Source: Leptolyngbya sp. FACHB-60 (GTDB taxonomy: Bacteria > Cyanobacteriota > Cyanobacteriia > Phormidesmidales > Phormidesmidaceae). Taken from it: a stretch of 42,031 bases of DNA. Under the pieces are notes generated by a model, which was given only the letters and a program-made list of their open reading frames with translations, was not told the origin of the DNA and did no database searches. The stretch spans positions 1 through 42,031 of the forward strand of contig NZ_JACJOX010000004.1 in NCBI RefSeq assembly GCF_014695775.1, read 5' to 3'. Made by a program: the position numbers and the translations under genes. This document shows positions 25,745-34,341 of the stretch, one piece after another; position 1 is the stretch's first letter, and each line of letters opens with the position of its first letter.

Positions 25745-27058
25745 ATGCGCATCGTCGCCTACCGCTACCGAGAGGTTGATGGCTCAACATCTCCCCCCCT
25801 TGACGCCCTTGGGGAGGAGATGTTGGCAGCGGTGGAACGGGTCTATACCGATGTGGCCCTGCCGACGGAGCCAGGATATCGGCCAGAGCGCGATCGCCTA
25901 CTAGCTGACCTACAAGCCCATCCCGCCGATCGGGTTTTGGTGGATAGCCTCGCTACTCTAGGCAACGACCCTGACGATATTCGCTACTGGGTACAGGCAT
26001 TCGAATCTGTCGGGGTTGAAGTGGTCACTCTAACCGATGATGCCATCGATTTAGACAGCATTTTGCAAGGAGCCGACCTGGCTAACGATCAGCGCCGCCG
26101 CCGCCTGCGTGAGGGCCATGCCCGCAGCCGACTACAAGCGCTACCGCCCCCGGGCAAGCCTCCCTACGGCTACCGTCGGGGCCAGGGCCGCTACCTAATC
26201 GATCGCGCCACGGCCCCGGTAGTCACCGCCTTCGTCAACGAATTTTTGCTCTACGGCTCGCTGCGAGGAGCCGTGCGGTTCATCGAGGGCAAGCTGGGCA
26301 AGCGGATTTCGGTTTCCACCGGGCGGCGCTGGCTTACCCACCCGGTGTATCGGGGTGACCTGCAATACCGGGATGGCAACGTTCTGCGTGATACCCACGC
26401 CGCTATCATCAGCCGTGATGAGGCGGCCCAGATCGATCGCCTGCTGCGCCGCAATCGGCCTCTCCCGCCCAGAACGGCGGGAGCACCGCGATCGCTGGCC
26501 GGCCTCGTTACCTGTCAATCGTGCAGTCAACCTCTAACCATCTCAAAAACCGCTCCCCGGGGCCAAGCCAAAAGCTATCTTTACCTGCGGCCTAGCGGCT
26601 GCCCTAAAGCTCCTCGCTGCCCCGCCATTCCCTATGACGACGCCCTACATCGCATTGTGAATCAGATTTGTCAGGAGTTGCCCCCAGCGGTAGCCCAGTT
26701 CACAGCTAAAATTCCCCCCGGTGCCTCTACTCCTAGCGTTGATTTGCAGGGCGCGATCGCCGCTAAAGAGGCCGCGATCGCCCAGCTACCCACCCTAGAA
26801 GAATCTGGCATTCTCGATGCCGAAACCGTTGCCTTACGTCGCTACAAGCTGAAGGGCGAAATTTCCACCCTACACCAGCAGCTCGCTCAGCTGCCTCCGG
26901 TGAACCTGCAAGAGCTATCCCAATCGGTGTCGATTCCTCAGTTTTGGCTCGATCTCTCCGAGGCCGAGCGGCGCTTCTTCTTCCGCGAATTCATCCGCGA
27001 CATACAGATCGTGCGTGAGGATAAGGACTGGTGGATAGAGCTTGTACTGGTGTTTTGA
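25745..27058 (+). CDS. Serine-recombinase-family protein with degenerate catalytic domain
   Basis: Large serine recombinase relative (XisF-like), 437 aa. The N-terminal resolvase-like domain (1-120) begins RIVAYRYREVDGST, whereas active members have a Tyr-x-Arg-Val-Ser motif carrying the nucleophile. Neither possible alignment places a Ser at that position. The usual D-R-x-x-R segment is also replaced (LVDSLATLGNDPDD). A recombinase DNA-binding domain follows (PPYGYRRGQGRYLID, ISVSTGRRWLTHPVYRGDL), then a zinc-ribbon-like domain (VTCQSCSQPL ... GCPKAPRCP) and a coiled-coil region (about 340-385). It is full length and undamaged, so an architectural or regulatory role is more likely than recombination. 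It has no visible attachment sites nearby and looks chromosomal. Confidence 0.82.
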   Translation: MRIVAYRYREVDGSTSPPLDALGEEMLAAVERVYTDVALPTEPGYRPERDRLLADLQAHPADRVLVDSLATLGNDPDDIRYWVQAFESVGVEVVTLTDDAIDLDSILQGADLANDQRRRRLREGHARSRLQALPPPGKPPYGYRRGQGRYLIDRATAPVVTAFVNEFLLYGSLRGAVRFIEGKLGKRISVSTGRRWLTHPVYRGDLQYRDGNVLRDTHAAIISRDEAAQIDRLLRRNRPLPPRTAGAPRSLAGLVTCQSCSQPLTISKTAPRGQAKSYLYLRPSGCPKAPRCPAIPYDDALHRIVNQICQELPPAVAQFTAKIPPGASTPSVDLQGAIAAKEAAIAQLPTLEESGILDAETVALRRYKLKGEISTLHQQLAQLPPVNLQELSQSVSIPQFWLDLSEAERRFFFREFIRDIQIVREDKDWWIELVLVF

Positions 27059-27117
27059 AATGACAATCCCCTAAAAATCTTCTGCCTCAGCCACTTTTGT
27101 CGGAGCCTCTAACGTTC

Positions 27118-28503
27118 CTAAAACTCGATGCTGTCGGGGGTGCGGGGAAAGGGGATGACATCGCGGATGTTGCCCATGCCGGTCATAAACTGCACCAAGC
27201 GCTCGAAGCCGAGGCCAAAGCCCGCGTGGGGCACGGTGCCAAAGCGGCGCAGATCCAAATACCACCAGTAGGTCGCTGGGTCTAGCCCCGCCTCGACGAT
27301 GCGGCGCTCTAACACATCTAACCGTTCTTCCCGTTGGGAGCCGCCGATAATCTCACCCACCTTGGGGGCCAGCACGTCCATCGCCGCCACGGTTTCACCA
27401 CCGTCGTTGAGGCGCATGTAGAAAGCTTTGATGCCGGTGGGGTAGTCGGTGACAATCACCGGCTTTTTGAACAGGTCCTCCGCCAGGTAGCGCTCGTGCT
27501 CCGATTGCAGGTCGATGCCCCACTCGACCGGAAATTCGAACTTTCGGTCTGTCTTTTCTAACAGCGTCACCGCATCAGTGTAGGTAATGCGCTCGAAGGT
27601 GTTGTTGATAATGTTGTCGGCGGTGGCCAGCACCGAGTTGTCGATGCGATCGTTAAAGAAGGCCATATCCTCCGGGCACTGCTCTAGCACCGAGTGGAAG
27701 ATGTATTTGAGAAATTCTTCGGCCAGATCCATGTTGCCGGTCAGATCGCAGAAGGCCATTTCGGGCTCCACCATCCAAAACTCGGCCAGATGCCGAGAGG
27801 TGTTGGAGTTTTCGGCCCGAAAGGTGGGGCCAAAGGTATACACGTTTGTGAAGGCCATCGCCATGATCTCAGCTTCGAGCTGGCCGCTGACGGTGAGGTA
27901 GGCGGGCTTGCCAAAGAAATCCTGGCTGTAGTCCACTGCGCCAGAATTATCCTTCGGCGGGTTGGTCAAATCTAGACCCGTGACGGCAAACATTTCGCCC
28001 GCCCCCTCACAGTCGCTGGCGGTGATGATCGGGGTGTGCATCCACAAAAAGCTGCGCTCATTAAAGAACTGATGAATCGCCTGAGCGCAGGCATTGCGCA
28101 CGCGGAAGACGGCGCCCAGGGTGTTGGTGCGCGACCTGAGATGCCCCAGCGTCCGCAGATACTCAAAGGAATGCCGTTTTTTCTGAAGCGGATAGGTTTC
28201 GCCATCCGCCGTGCCGTAGACGGTAATGGTCTCGCCCTGCAATTCTACGCGCTGGCCTTTGCCGGGTGATTCCACCAGGGTGCCGCCAATTTCGACCGAT
28301 GAGCCGGTGGTCAGGTCTTTGACGACGGTGTCATAGCCCGTCAAGTCAGCACTCAGCACCACCTGCAACCCGGCCATCGACGAGCCATCATTGACCTCCA
28401 CAAAGGTGATGCCCTTGGCCTCGCGCTTGGTGCGCACCCAGCCTTGGATTGTGGTGCTCTGGCCCGGTTCGCCAGCGTGCAGAATGTCTCGAATGCGCGG
28501 CAT
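27118..28503 (-). CDS. asnS: Asparaginyl-tRNA synthetase
   Basis: Class IIb aminoacyl-tRNA synthetase charging tRNA-Asn, 461 aa. The N-terminal OB-fold includes [19 protein letters not shown]. Class II motif 2 is in [22 protein letters not shown], and motif 3 in [21 protein letters not shown] ends with VIPFPRTP. The Asn-specific [17 protein letters not shown] is present. The start at 28503 ([14 protein letters not shown]) matches the family; the longer frame to 28590 adds an unrelated lead. It converges with the recombinase-like gene and diverges from glnN, with a 720-bp gap holding the glnN promoter region. Confidence 0.96.
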   Translation of the reverse strand: MPRIRDILHAGEPGQSTTIQGWVRTKREAKGITFVEVNDGSSMAGLQVVLSADLTGYDTVVKDLTTGSSVEIGGTLVESPGKGQRVELQGETITVYGTADGETYPLQKKRHSFEYLRTLGHLRSRTNTLGAVFRVRNACAQAIHQFFNERSFLWMHTPIITASDCEGAGEMFAVTGLDLTNPPKDNSGAVDYSQDFFGKPAYLTVSGQLEAEIMAMAFTNVYTFGPTFRAENSNTSRHLAEFWMVEPEMAFCDLTGNMDLAEEFLKYIFHSVLEQCPEDMAFFNDRIDNSVLATADNIINNTFERITYTDAVTLLEKTDRKFEFPVEWGIDLQSEHERYLAEDLFKKPVIVTDYPTGIKAFYMRLNDGGETVAAMDVLAPKVGEIIGGSQREERLDVLERRIVEAGLDPATYWWYLDLRRFGTVPHAGFGLGFERLVQFMTGMGNIRDVIPFPRTPDSIEF

Positions 28504-29226
28504 AGTCGTGCTAAGTCTGTAGTAGGTTTGGTCAGAATATTTACTTATTCTGACCCACAGCGGTGCTGAAAGGGGGCACAGCGCCGACAAAACGGCTGCC
28601 CTCTGAACCAGCTAAGGGGTTAAACCGTAGCAGATACCATCTTTACGGAATCCGAATTAACTGCTAAAGGTATTGATAGCTACAAAAGCCCCCTAACTTT
28701 GCCTCTACTATCCATAATGCAAATTTCTATGGGTTTAAGACTGTAAGACTGATCGCTGGCAAAAATCGATGGGTTGCAGTGGCGACTTTTGGATTGTTCC
28801 CAGGGCACAGCTTTTCAGGCGTGACATTGGTTAGATATTGAGGTTTTAATTCCTCAAAGTTGCTTGAGGGTGACAGCGTTAACGGTGGCTCAAAGAGCGT
28901 TAGGTATAGGCCCACGAGCCATTTGCCCTTAGCACTTTTGAGGCATTTATGATTGTCTGAGGGGTTTGTTTAGGCCGCTGAGACGATAAGCATTGTAGAC
29001 CGAAATTTCCCGTTACGGGGTTGCCAGTTTCTGGTTTGGCAATGTGGTTTTTCAAGGATGTCTAACAGCTAGGCCTCTCAGGCTTTTCTACTGTATGAGC
29101 GATCGCCCTAGGGGCTAACTTTAACCCATCTCGGTTTCCATGCGGGCTTTTCTGGTTCTTTCGGCTTAGAGTTGCCCCACGCCAGTGACAGCCTTGCTTA
29201 ACTTCCCATTTAACTAGGAGACTTCT
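28504..29226 (+). other. Intergenic region: glnN promoter and long leader
   Basis: About 720 bp between divergent asnS and glnN. It holds the NtcA-type promoter at 28670-28711; from the predicted start point (about 28718) the leader to the glnN ATG would be about 509 nt. Within it TTGAGG (28838-28843) and CCTCAA (28852-28857) form a hairpin with an 8-nt loop. A HIP1-like GCGATCGC occurs near 29099. AGGAG lies 7 nt before the glnN ATG. No open frame or known riboswitch is recognisable, and a separate small RNA from this promoter is possible. Confidence 0.5.
28670..28711 (+). promoter_or_regulatory. NtcA-activated promoter
   Basis: GTA-TTGATAGC-TAC (28670-28683) is an exact match to the NtcA consensus GTA-N8-TAC. 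It is followed after 22 nt by TACTAT (28706-28711), which fits the TAN3T -10 box used in NtcA class II promoters where the site replaces the -35. The implied start point is near 28718. NtcA with 2-oxoglutarate activates glnN in other cyanobacteria, so the downstream type III glutamine synthetase is the natural target. On the minus strand no -10 box is found at the same spacing. Confidence 0.82.
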
Positions 29227-31398
29227 ATGAGCGGAAACGAATTGCGGGCCCAGGCTATCGCCAGTATCGCCTGCCGTCCCAAGGTGGCTGTGAGCACTCC
29301 TGGACGGCTCGAAGACCTGTGGGCCAAGGACGTTTTTAGCCTCAGTAAGATGCAGGAGTGCCTGCCCAAGTCGGTATTTAAGTCGGTGCAAAAAACCATC
29401 ACCACTGGGGCACTGCTAGATGTGTCGGTGGCCGATGTCGTGGCCGTAGCCATGAAAGACTGGGCCATCTCTAAGGGAGCGCTCTACTACTCCCACATGT
29501 TCTATCCCCTGACCAACGCCACCGCTGAAAAGCACGATGGCTTTATCTCGGTGCAGAGCGACGGGTCGGTGATTTCAGAATTTTCCGGCAAAGTGCTGGT
29601 GCAGGGCGAGCCTGACGGTTCGTCATTTCCCAACGGCGGCATTCGTTCCACCTTCGAGGCCAGGGGCTACACCGCCTGGGATGTGACCAGCCCCGCCTTT
29701 GTCATGGAGACTGAGAACGGCGTCACCCTCTGCATTCCCACGGTGTTCGTCTCCTGGACGGGGGAAGCACTCGACAAAAAAACCCCGCTGCTGCGCTCCA
29801 ACGCCGCCATGAGTAAGGCTGCTACCCGCGTGCTCAAGCTGCTGGGCCACAGCGAAGTCGCCCCGGTCAACTCCAGCTGCGGCGCTGAGCAAGAGTACTT
29901 CTTGGTAGATGCCAACTTCGCCACCATCCGCCCCGACCTGCTGCTGGCGGGCCGCACCCTGTTTGGCAAGGCTCCAGCCAAGGGGCAGCAGTTTGACGAC
30001 CACTACTTCGGCGCGATTCCTGAGCGAGTACAAATCTTCATGCAGGATGTGGAGGAAAAGCTCTACCGCCTGGGCATTCCGGCCAAAACCCGCCACAACG
30101 AAGTGGCCCCTGGCCAGTTTGAGATCGCCCCCTTCTTTGAAGCGGCCAACGTGGCCAGCGACCACCAGCAGCTGATCATGACGGTGCTGCGCAACACCGC
30201 TAAAAAGCACGGCTTCCTCTGTTTGCTGCACGAGAAGCCCTTTGCGGGCATCAATGGCTCAGGCAAGCACGTCAACTGGTCGGTGGGCAATGCCACCCAG
30301 GGCAACCTGCTCGATCCGGGCGATACACCCCACTCCAACATGCAGTTTCTGGTGTTTTGCGGGGCGGTGATTCGCGGCGTACACAAGTACGGGCCACTGA
30401 TGCGGGCGGTAATTGCCAGCGCCAGCAACGACCACCGTTTGGGGGCCAACGAAGCGCCTCCGGCAATTATCTCGATTTACCTGGGCAGCCAGCTTCAAGA
30501 TGTGTTTGACCAGATTGCCTCGGGTGAGGTCACCAGCTCCCAAAGCAAGGGTGATATGGATCTGGGTGTGCCGACCCTGCCGGTGTTTCCCAAGGATGCG
30601 GGCGATCGCAACCGCACTTCTCCCTTTGCCTTTACCGGCAACCGCTTCGAGTTCCGCGCCGTAGGCTCAGGACAGTCAGTCTCTGGGCCGCTGGTGGCAA
30701 TGAATACCATTTTGGCCGACTCGTTAGACTGGATGGCCGACCAGCTTGAGGCCAAACTGGGCAGTGGCGTCGACCTCAACGTCGCCATCCACGAGATTCT
30801 GCGCGACGTGATTCGCGACCACGGAGCCGTGGTATTTAACGGCAACGGCTACTCCACCGAGTGGCACGAAATGGCCGTTAACGAGCGCGGACTGCTCAAC
30901 CTGCGCACCACCGCCGACGCCCTGCCCGTACTGCGCGAGCAGTACATCGAAGACCTGTTTGCCAAAGAGAATGTGCTTACCCCGGTGGAACTGGGCAGCC
31001 GCTTTGAGGCCTACTCTGAGCAGTACATTCAGCACATTGAGGTTGAAGCCAAGCTGGTCATTAGCATGGCTAAGACCATCATCTACCCTGCTGCCGTGCG
31101 CTATATGGGCGAACTGGCCAAGACCATCGACAGCCTCGATGAGATCGGCATTGAGTTTGGCAAAGACAGCGTGGTCAAAGTGGCTGAGCTGACCAAGTCG
31201 ATGATGGTCTCGGTGGGCGAGCTAAGCGATATGCTGACCAAACACTTCATGTCGGTGGAAGAGCACATGCAGTTCTGTGCCCAAACCATTCGTCCCCTGA
31301 TGGATCAGGTGCGCGAGTACGCCGATGCTCTAGAGGGTGAAGTGGCCGACGACCTCTGGCCGCTGCCCACCTACCAGGAGATGCTGTTTATCAAATAG
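29227..31398 (+). CDS. glnN: Type III glutamine synthetase
   Basis: Large hexameric/dodecameric glutamine synthetase (GSIII), 723 aa, condensing glutamate and ammonia with ATP. GSIII-specific blocks are visible: [18 protein letters not shown], then [16 protein letters not shown] and [13 protein letters not shown] (metal-binding Glu). The catalytic core reads [38 protein letters not shown] and [20 protein letters not shown]. It is unrelated in length to GlnA (about 470 aa). In cyanobacteria GlnN is a nitrogen-starvation enzyme not controlled by the GlnA inactivating factors. The ATG is preceded by AGGAG at 7 nt. An NtcA promoter lies about 509 nt upstream and a strong terminator follows the stop. 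Confidence 0.97.
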   Translation: MSGNELRAQAIASIACRPKVAVSTPGRLEDLWAKDVFSLSKMQECLPKSVFKSVQKTITTGALLDVSVADVVAVAMKDWAISKGALYYSHMFYPLTNATAEKHDGFISVQSDGSVISEFSGKVLVQGEPDGSSFPNGGIRSTFEARGYTAWDVTSPAFVMETENGVTLCIPTVFVSWTGEALDKKTPLLRSNAAMSKAATRVLKLLGHSEVAPVNSSCGAEQEYFLVDANFATIRPDLLLAGRTLFGKAPAKGQQFDDHYFGAIPERVQIFMQDVEEKLYRLGIPAKTRHNEVAPGQFEIAPFFEAANVASDHQQLIMTVLRNTAKKHGFLCLLHEKPFAGINGSGKHVNWSVGNATQGNLLDPGDTPHSNMQFLVFCGAVIRGVHKYGPLMRAVIASASNDHRLGANEAPPAIISIYLGSQLQDVFDQIASGEVTSSQSKGDMDLGVPTLPVFPKDAGDRNRTSPFAFTGNRFEFRAVGSGQSVSGPLVAMNTILADSLDWMADQLEAKLGSGVDLNVAIHEILRDVIRDHGAVVFNGNGYSTEWHEMAVNERGLLNLRTTADALPVLREQYIEDLFAKENVLTPVELGSRFEAYSEQYIQHIEVEAKLVISMAKTIIYPAAVRYMGELAKTIDSLDEIGIEFGKDSVVKVAELTKSMMVSVGELSDMLTKHFMSVEEHMQFCAQTIRPLMDQVREYADALEGEVADDLWPLPTYQEMLFIK

Positions 31399-31506
31399 AA
31401 GTAAACGGCTGTTTGCCCTCGCAGAGGGATGTTGACGTTTTGGGTCCTACCTGAATTCAAGACCTCTCAGTCTCGCTATGGGGATAAATATACCCCTGCT
31501 GCTCCT

Positions 31507-31558
31507 AAAGCCCCCAGCTATTTTTCCAAGGAGAGAAATAGCTGGGAGCTTTATTTTG
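31507..31558 (+). terminator. Intrinsic terminator after glnN
   Basis: Stem AAAGCCCCCAGCTATTT (31507-31523) pairs with AAATAGCTGGGAGCTTT (31536-31552) with one mismatch around a 12-nt loop, followed by ATTTTG. The T-run at the stem end makes a good Rho-independent terminator about 110 nt after the glnN stop. Confidence 0.8.
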
Positions 31559-31600
31559 GGTATAGGCTAGGATCTTTTTGCAGCTCCGGTGGGCGTGCCT

Positions 31601-31900
31601 ATGCGTTATCTCAGTAGGGTCGAGCTTTCTGAAATTGAGCGTTTGACTACAAGAAACGGGTTCTCAGAGCCGTATCACACAGTTACCTTTGATCTAATTT
31701 CAGACGGAATCCCGAACAGCCAGCTAGTGGTTTGGGTGCACCCGGTCTATCCAGAGGATGAGCTGGTTCGTGTCGCTCGTACCTTTGCCTACAGCAGGCT
31801 AGACGACCTGGCAGAGGCCGCCAGGAAAGATGCCTTCTCTGAGGATGAGATTCAGGCCCTTTGGGAAAGCGTCAAGCCCGATAACTTCGTGGCGCAGTAA
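31601..31900 (+). CDS. Small protein of unknown function
   Basis: Soluble acidic protein of 99 aa from the ATG at 31601 (MRYLSRVELSEIERLTTRN). An upstream ATG at 31589 would add four residues (MGVP). No family is recognised. It reads as alpha/beta: YHTVTFDLISDG, LVVWVHPVYPEDELVRVARTF, then helices DDLAEAARKDAFSEDEIQALWE. No cysteines, signal or membrane segments are seen. It stands between the glnN terminator and ybaK with a 36-nt gap to the latter, so it may be cotranscribed with ybaK. Coding character is supported by its even use of charged residues and absence of an opposing frame, but no homologue was checked. Confidence 0.6.
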   Translation: MRYLSRVELSEIERLTTRNGFSEPYHTVTFDLISDGIPNSQLVVWVHPVYPEDELVRVARTFAYSRLDDLAEAARKDAFSEDEIQALWESVKPDNFVAQ

Positions 31901-31936
31901 AGTGATCGTGCCTCGCCAATTTCCTATCGCTGCCCC

Positions 31937-32419
31937 GTGAGTAAAACCAACGCCGCCCGCATTCTCGATCGCCTCAAGCTGCCCTACCAACTGCTGGAAT
32001 ATGAGGTGGATCCTGACGATCTGGCCGCCGAAAGCACGGCCGAGAAACTGGGATTGCCGCCGGAGCAGGTGTTTAAGACCCTGGTGGCCAAGGGCGATCG
32101 CAACGGTGTGTGCTTCGCCGTTATCCCTGGCAGTGCTCAGCTAGACTTGAAAGCATTGGCGGTACTAGCGGGCGATCGCAAAACCGACACCGTGCCTCTC
32201 AAAGACGTACAGCCTCTCACCGGCTACATTCGCGGTGGTGTCACTGCCCTGGGCACCAAGAAGGCCTATCCGGTCTATGTGGATGAATCGATCCTCACCT
32301 TTGCAACGGTGGCCGTATCGGCGGGCAAACGGGGCCTGATGCTGTGGTTGACACCAAATGACTACCTGACAGCAACCCAGGGAACATCGGGGGCTTTGGT
32401 CAAAAAAACGACGCCCTGA
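31937..32419 (+). CDS. ybaK: YbaK/EbsC-family Cys-tRNA(Pro) deacylase
   Basis: Trans-editing enzyme that hydrolyses Cys mischarged on tRNA-Pro, 160 aa, full length, cytoplasmic. Family features are the N-terminal KTNAARILDRLKLPYQLLEYE, AAESTAEKLGLPPEQVFKTL (DNA/tRNA-binding helix region), the catalytic Lys in VFKTLVAKGD, and GYIRGGVTALGTKKAYPVY. It starts at a GTG (31937). It overlaps no other gene and is followed by a weak hairpin. The C-terminus reads GKRGLMLWLTPNDYL, as in the family. Confidence 0.92.
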   Translation: MSKTNAARILDRLKLPYQLLEYEVDPDDLAAESTAEKLGLPPEQVFKTLVAKGDRNGVCFAVIPGSAQLDLKALAVLAGDRKTDTVPLKDVQPLTGYIRGGVTALGTKKAYPVYVDESILTFATVAVSAGKRGLMLWLTPNDYLTATQGTSGALVKKTTP

Positions 32420-32453
32420 CCCAATTGTAGATAGGACTCAACTAGTCAATCTC

Positions 32454-32483
32454 CCACTCAGCTACGATCACTTCCCTGAGTGG
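32454..32483 (+). terminator. Weak hairpin after ybaK
   Basis: CCACTCAG (32454-32461) and CTGAGTGG (32476-32483) pair perfectly around a 14-nt loop, with ACTATTTT after it. This is a possible weak intrinsic terminator 35 nt past the ybaK stop. Confidence 0.45.
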
Positions 32484-32565
32484 ACTATTTTGCAGCAGCC
32501 CATGGGGAGCGATCGCCTCATACCAAAGCAGACGAGAAACTTTGCGCGATCGCTCTAAAAATTAG

Positions 32566-32596
32566 CAAAGAAAAGGACACCCCCTTAGGGATGTCC
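32566..32596 (-). terminator. Intrinsic terminator of the DUF4278 gene
   Basis: On the minus strand GGACATCCC-TAAG-GGGGTGTCC forms a 9-bp stem with one wobble pair and a 4-nt loop, followed by TTTTCTTT. It lies about 46 nt past the stop of the DUF4278 gene, in the right orientation, and is the cleanest minus-strand terminator in the window. Confidence 0.8.
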
Positions 32597-32642
32597 CTCA
32601 CTGCTCCAGCTACAGCAAAAAGTGGAGTTGCTGATGCAAAGC

Positions 32643-33059
32643 TTAGACCACTCGGTGCAGCTCGGCCTCGAGCTGCTTCAGCAGTTGATCATTGCCCTGG
32701 GCACGGGCCACTTCAATACGGTGCTGAGTCGACTGCTGAATGTTAGTGCGATGGGCTTCAGCCGCTTCTTGCAGCAGGTGACGCCGGGCGGGTAGCCCTT
32801 TGCCTGCCGCAGTCCGCTCCGCCTGAAACACAGGCTGACGCTCGGGAGTTGCCGTGGAAGACTCGATTTGCCCGTGGCAATTGGTGCTATAGCTAACTCC
32901 ACGATAAGTGTAATTACCAATAGGCTGGGTTATCGGTAAATGCCTAACGTAAGAGAATTTCATCGGACGGCCCCGGTAGGATCCGGTTAGCTCACTTTCA
33001 CGCACTTCTAGAGAAGGCGGGTTGTAATCGTAATCTACGCCGCGATAGCAAAGTTTCAT
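32643..33059 (-). CDS. DUF4278 protein
   Basis: Cyanobacterial DUF4278 protein, 138 aa. The N-terminal domain has the signature MKLCYRGVDYDYNPPSLEV, with a short repeat of the same YRGV-x-Y unit at NYTYRGVSYSTN (about residue 48), so two strands of the motif are present. The C-terminal half (70-138) is a predicted coiled-coil helix rich in Gln, Ala and Arg (LLQEAAEAHRTNIQQ, HRIEVARAQGNDQLLKQLEAEL). GGAGG lies 6 nt before the ATG at 33059. Function is unknown; members are often induced by stress in cyanobacteria, but nothing in this sequence proves that. A strong terminator follows. Confidence 0.83.
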   Translation of the reverse strand: MKLCYRGVDYDYNPPSLEVRESELTGSYRGRPMKFSYVRHLPITQPIGNYTYRGVSYSTNCHGQIESSTATPERQPVFQAERTAAGKGLPARRHLLQEAAEAHRTNIQQSTQHRIEVARAQGNDQLLKQLEAELHRVV

Positions 33060-33456
33060 GTCACGCCTCCTGTTGACAAAGGATCTAACAAACTGCATTA
33101 AGCAGGGTGCGTTCCTTCGGGAGCCAATCTCCTTACTTCCGTCTAGGGCGTAATGGAGTAATCTCCAGGTTGCCTCAGATGAACGTCAACGTACTTTCTG
33201 TATTCAATTTTACTAAATCCTTTGGATGTCAACAAGCCATGTCATTTAATTTAAAGGAATCTATATCCGAGGAAGGAGCTCGCTAGCCAAGGGATTGAGC
33301 GTTTGGGGGTAGCGGTGGCATTGCCGCAAATCTTTACTTTTTCCCTCGGCGATCGCCCGCCTGCGCCGATTCCTCAACGGCAAGCAATTTACACTATGCT
33401 GAGTATGTAACGGTTGCTTAACGTGACCATCGCCTCCCGCAGGGGTTATCAGCTCT
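33060..33456. other. Divergent intergenic region (DUF4278 / PTPS-like)
   Basis: About 400 bp. It holds the GGAGG site of the DUF4278 gene at its left edge and a HIP1-like GGCGATCGCC near 33350. On the minus strand a TTGACA (33227-33232) could be a -35 box for DUF4278, but the nearest TAAAAT is only 14 bp away. No further gene or RNA is recognised. Confidence 0.3.
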
Positions 33457-34323
33457 ATGAAATGCATTATCAATCGCCGGGCGCAGTTCTCTGCCAGCCA
33501 CCGCTACTGGCTGAGCGAACTGAGCGACGCCGAAAACGCCCAGCGGTTTGGCCCCTGCATCAACTTTCCCGGTCACGGTCACAACTATGTGCTCTACGTG
33601 GCTATGGAAGGCGACCTAGACGAGTACGGCATGGTGCTTAACCTGTCTGACGTCAAGCACGTGATCAAACAAGAAGTCACCTCCCAGCTTGACTTTGCCT
33701 ACCTCAACGATGTCTGGCCCGAATTTCAGCACACCCTGCCCACCACCGAATACCTGGCCAAGGTGATCTGGGATCGCCTTGCGCCCCACCTGCCCATCGT
33801 CAACATTCAGCTTTTCGAACATCCCGAACTCTGGTCCGACTATTCAGGTAACGCCATGGAAGCCTTTCTCACCGTCAGCACGCACTTTAGCGCCGCCCAC
33901 CGTCTGGCCTCGCCCCGGCTCAGCTATGAAGAAAACTGCGAAATCTACGGCAAGTGCGCCCGCCCCCACGGCCATGGTCATAACTACCACTTAGAAGTCA
34001 CCGTCAAAGGGGAGATCGACCCCCGCACCGGCATGCTGGTTGATTTAGCCGCACTCCAGGCGGCCATTGACGAGCACGTGGTAGAACCCTTCGACCACAC
34101 CTTCCTTAACAAAGACATCCCCTACTTTGCCGAAGTGGTGCCCACGGCCGAAAACATCGCCGTCCACATTCGCGATCTGCTGCAAAGCCCGATCGCCGAG
34201 CTAGGGGCCAGCCTCCATAAGGTCAAGCTGATCGAAAGCCCCAATAACTCTGCGGAAGTCTATGCCTCGGTGCCAATGAATGATGCTGTGGCTGCGGCTG
34301 CGCCAGAGTTTGCTACCGTCTAA
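33457..34323 (+). CDS. Tandem 6-pyruvoyl-tetrahydropterin synthase/QueD-like protein
   Basis: Two PTPS/QueD domains fused in one 288-aa chain. Single-domain members convert dihydroneopterin triphosphate to 6-pyruvoyl- or 6-carboxy-tetrahydropterin (queuosine or pterin paths). Domain 1 (1-132) has zinc-type His15 in FSASHRYW and Cys34, His40, His42 in FGPCINFPGHGHNY. Domain 2 (137-278) has His148 in FSAAHRLAS and Cys167, His173, His175 in YGKCARPHGHGHNY. Both domains keep the catalytic Cys and zinc His residues, and each ends with a Glu region (LFEHPELWSDYSG; KLIESPNNSAEVY). Whether it works as a monomeric pair is unknown. It converges with phoH across 18 bp. Confidence 0.88.
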   Translation: MKCIINRRAQFSASHRYWLSELSDAENAQRFGPCINFPGHGHNYVLYVAMEGDLDEYGMVLNLSDVKHVIKQEVTSQLDFAYLNDVWPEFQHTLPTTEYLAKVIWDRLAPHLPIVNIQLFEHPELWSDYSGNAMEAFLTVSTHFSAAHRLASPRLSYEENCEIYGKCARPHGHGHNYHLEVTVKGEIDPRTGMLVDLAALQAAIDEHVVEPFDHTFLNKDIPYFAEVVPTAENIAVHIRDLLQSPIAELGASLHKVKLIESPNNSAEVYASVPMNDAVAAAAPEFATV

Positions 34324-34341
34324 CCAGTTATTGAGGCCAGC

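Noticed and set aside
28993..29016. Possible second NtcA site (GTA...TAC) nearer glnN
   Set aside because: The half-sites in GTAGACCGAAATTTCCCGTTAC are 16 nt apart rather than 8, so it does not fit the consensus.
28720..29226. Glutamine (glnA-type) riboswitch in the glnN leader
   Set aside because: I could not find the conserved junction motifs of that riboswitch in the leader.
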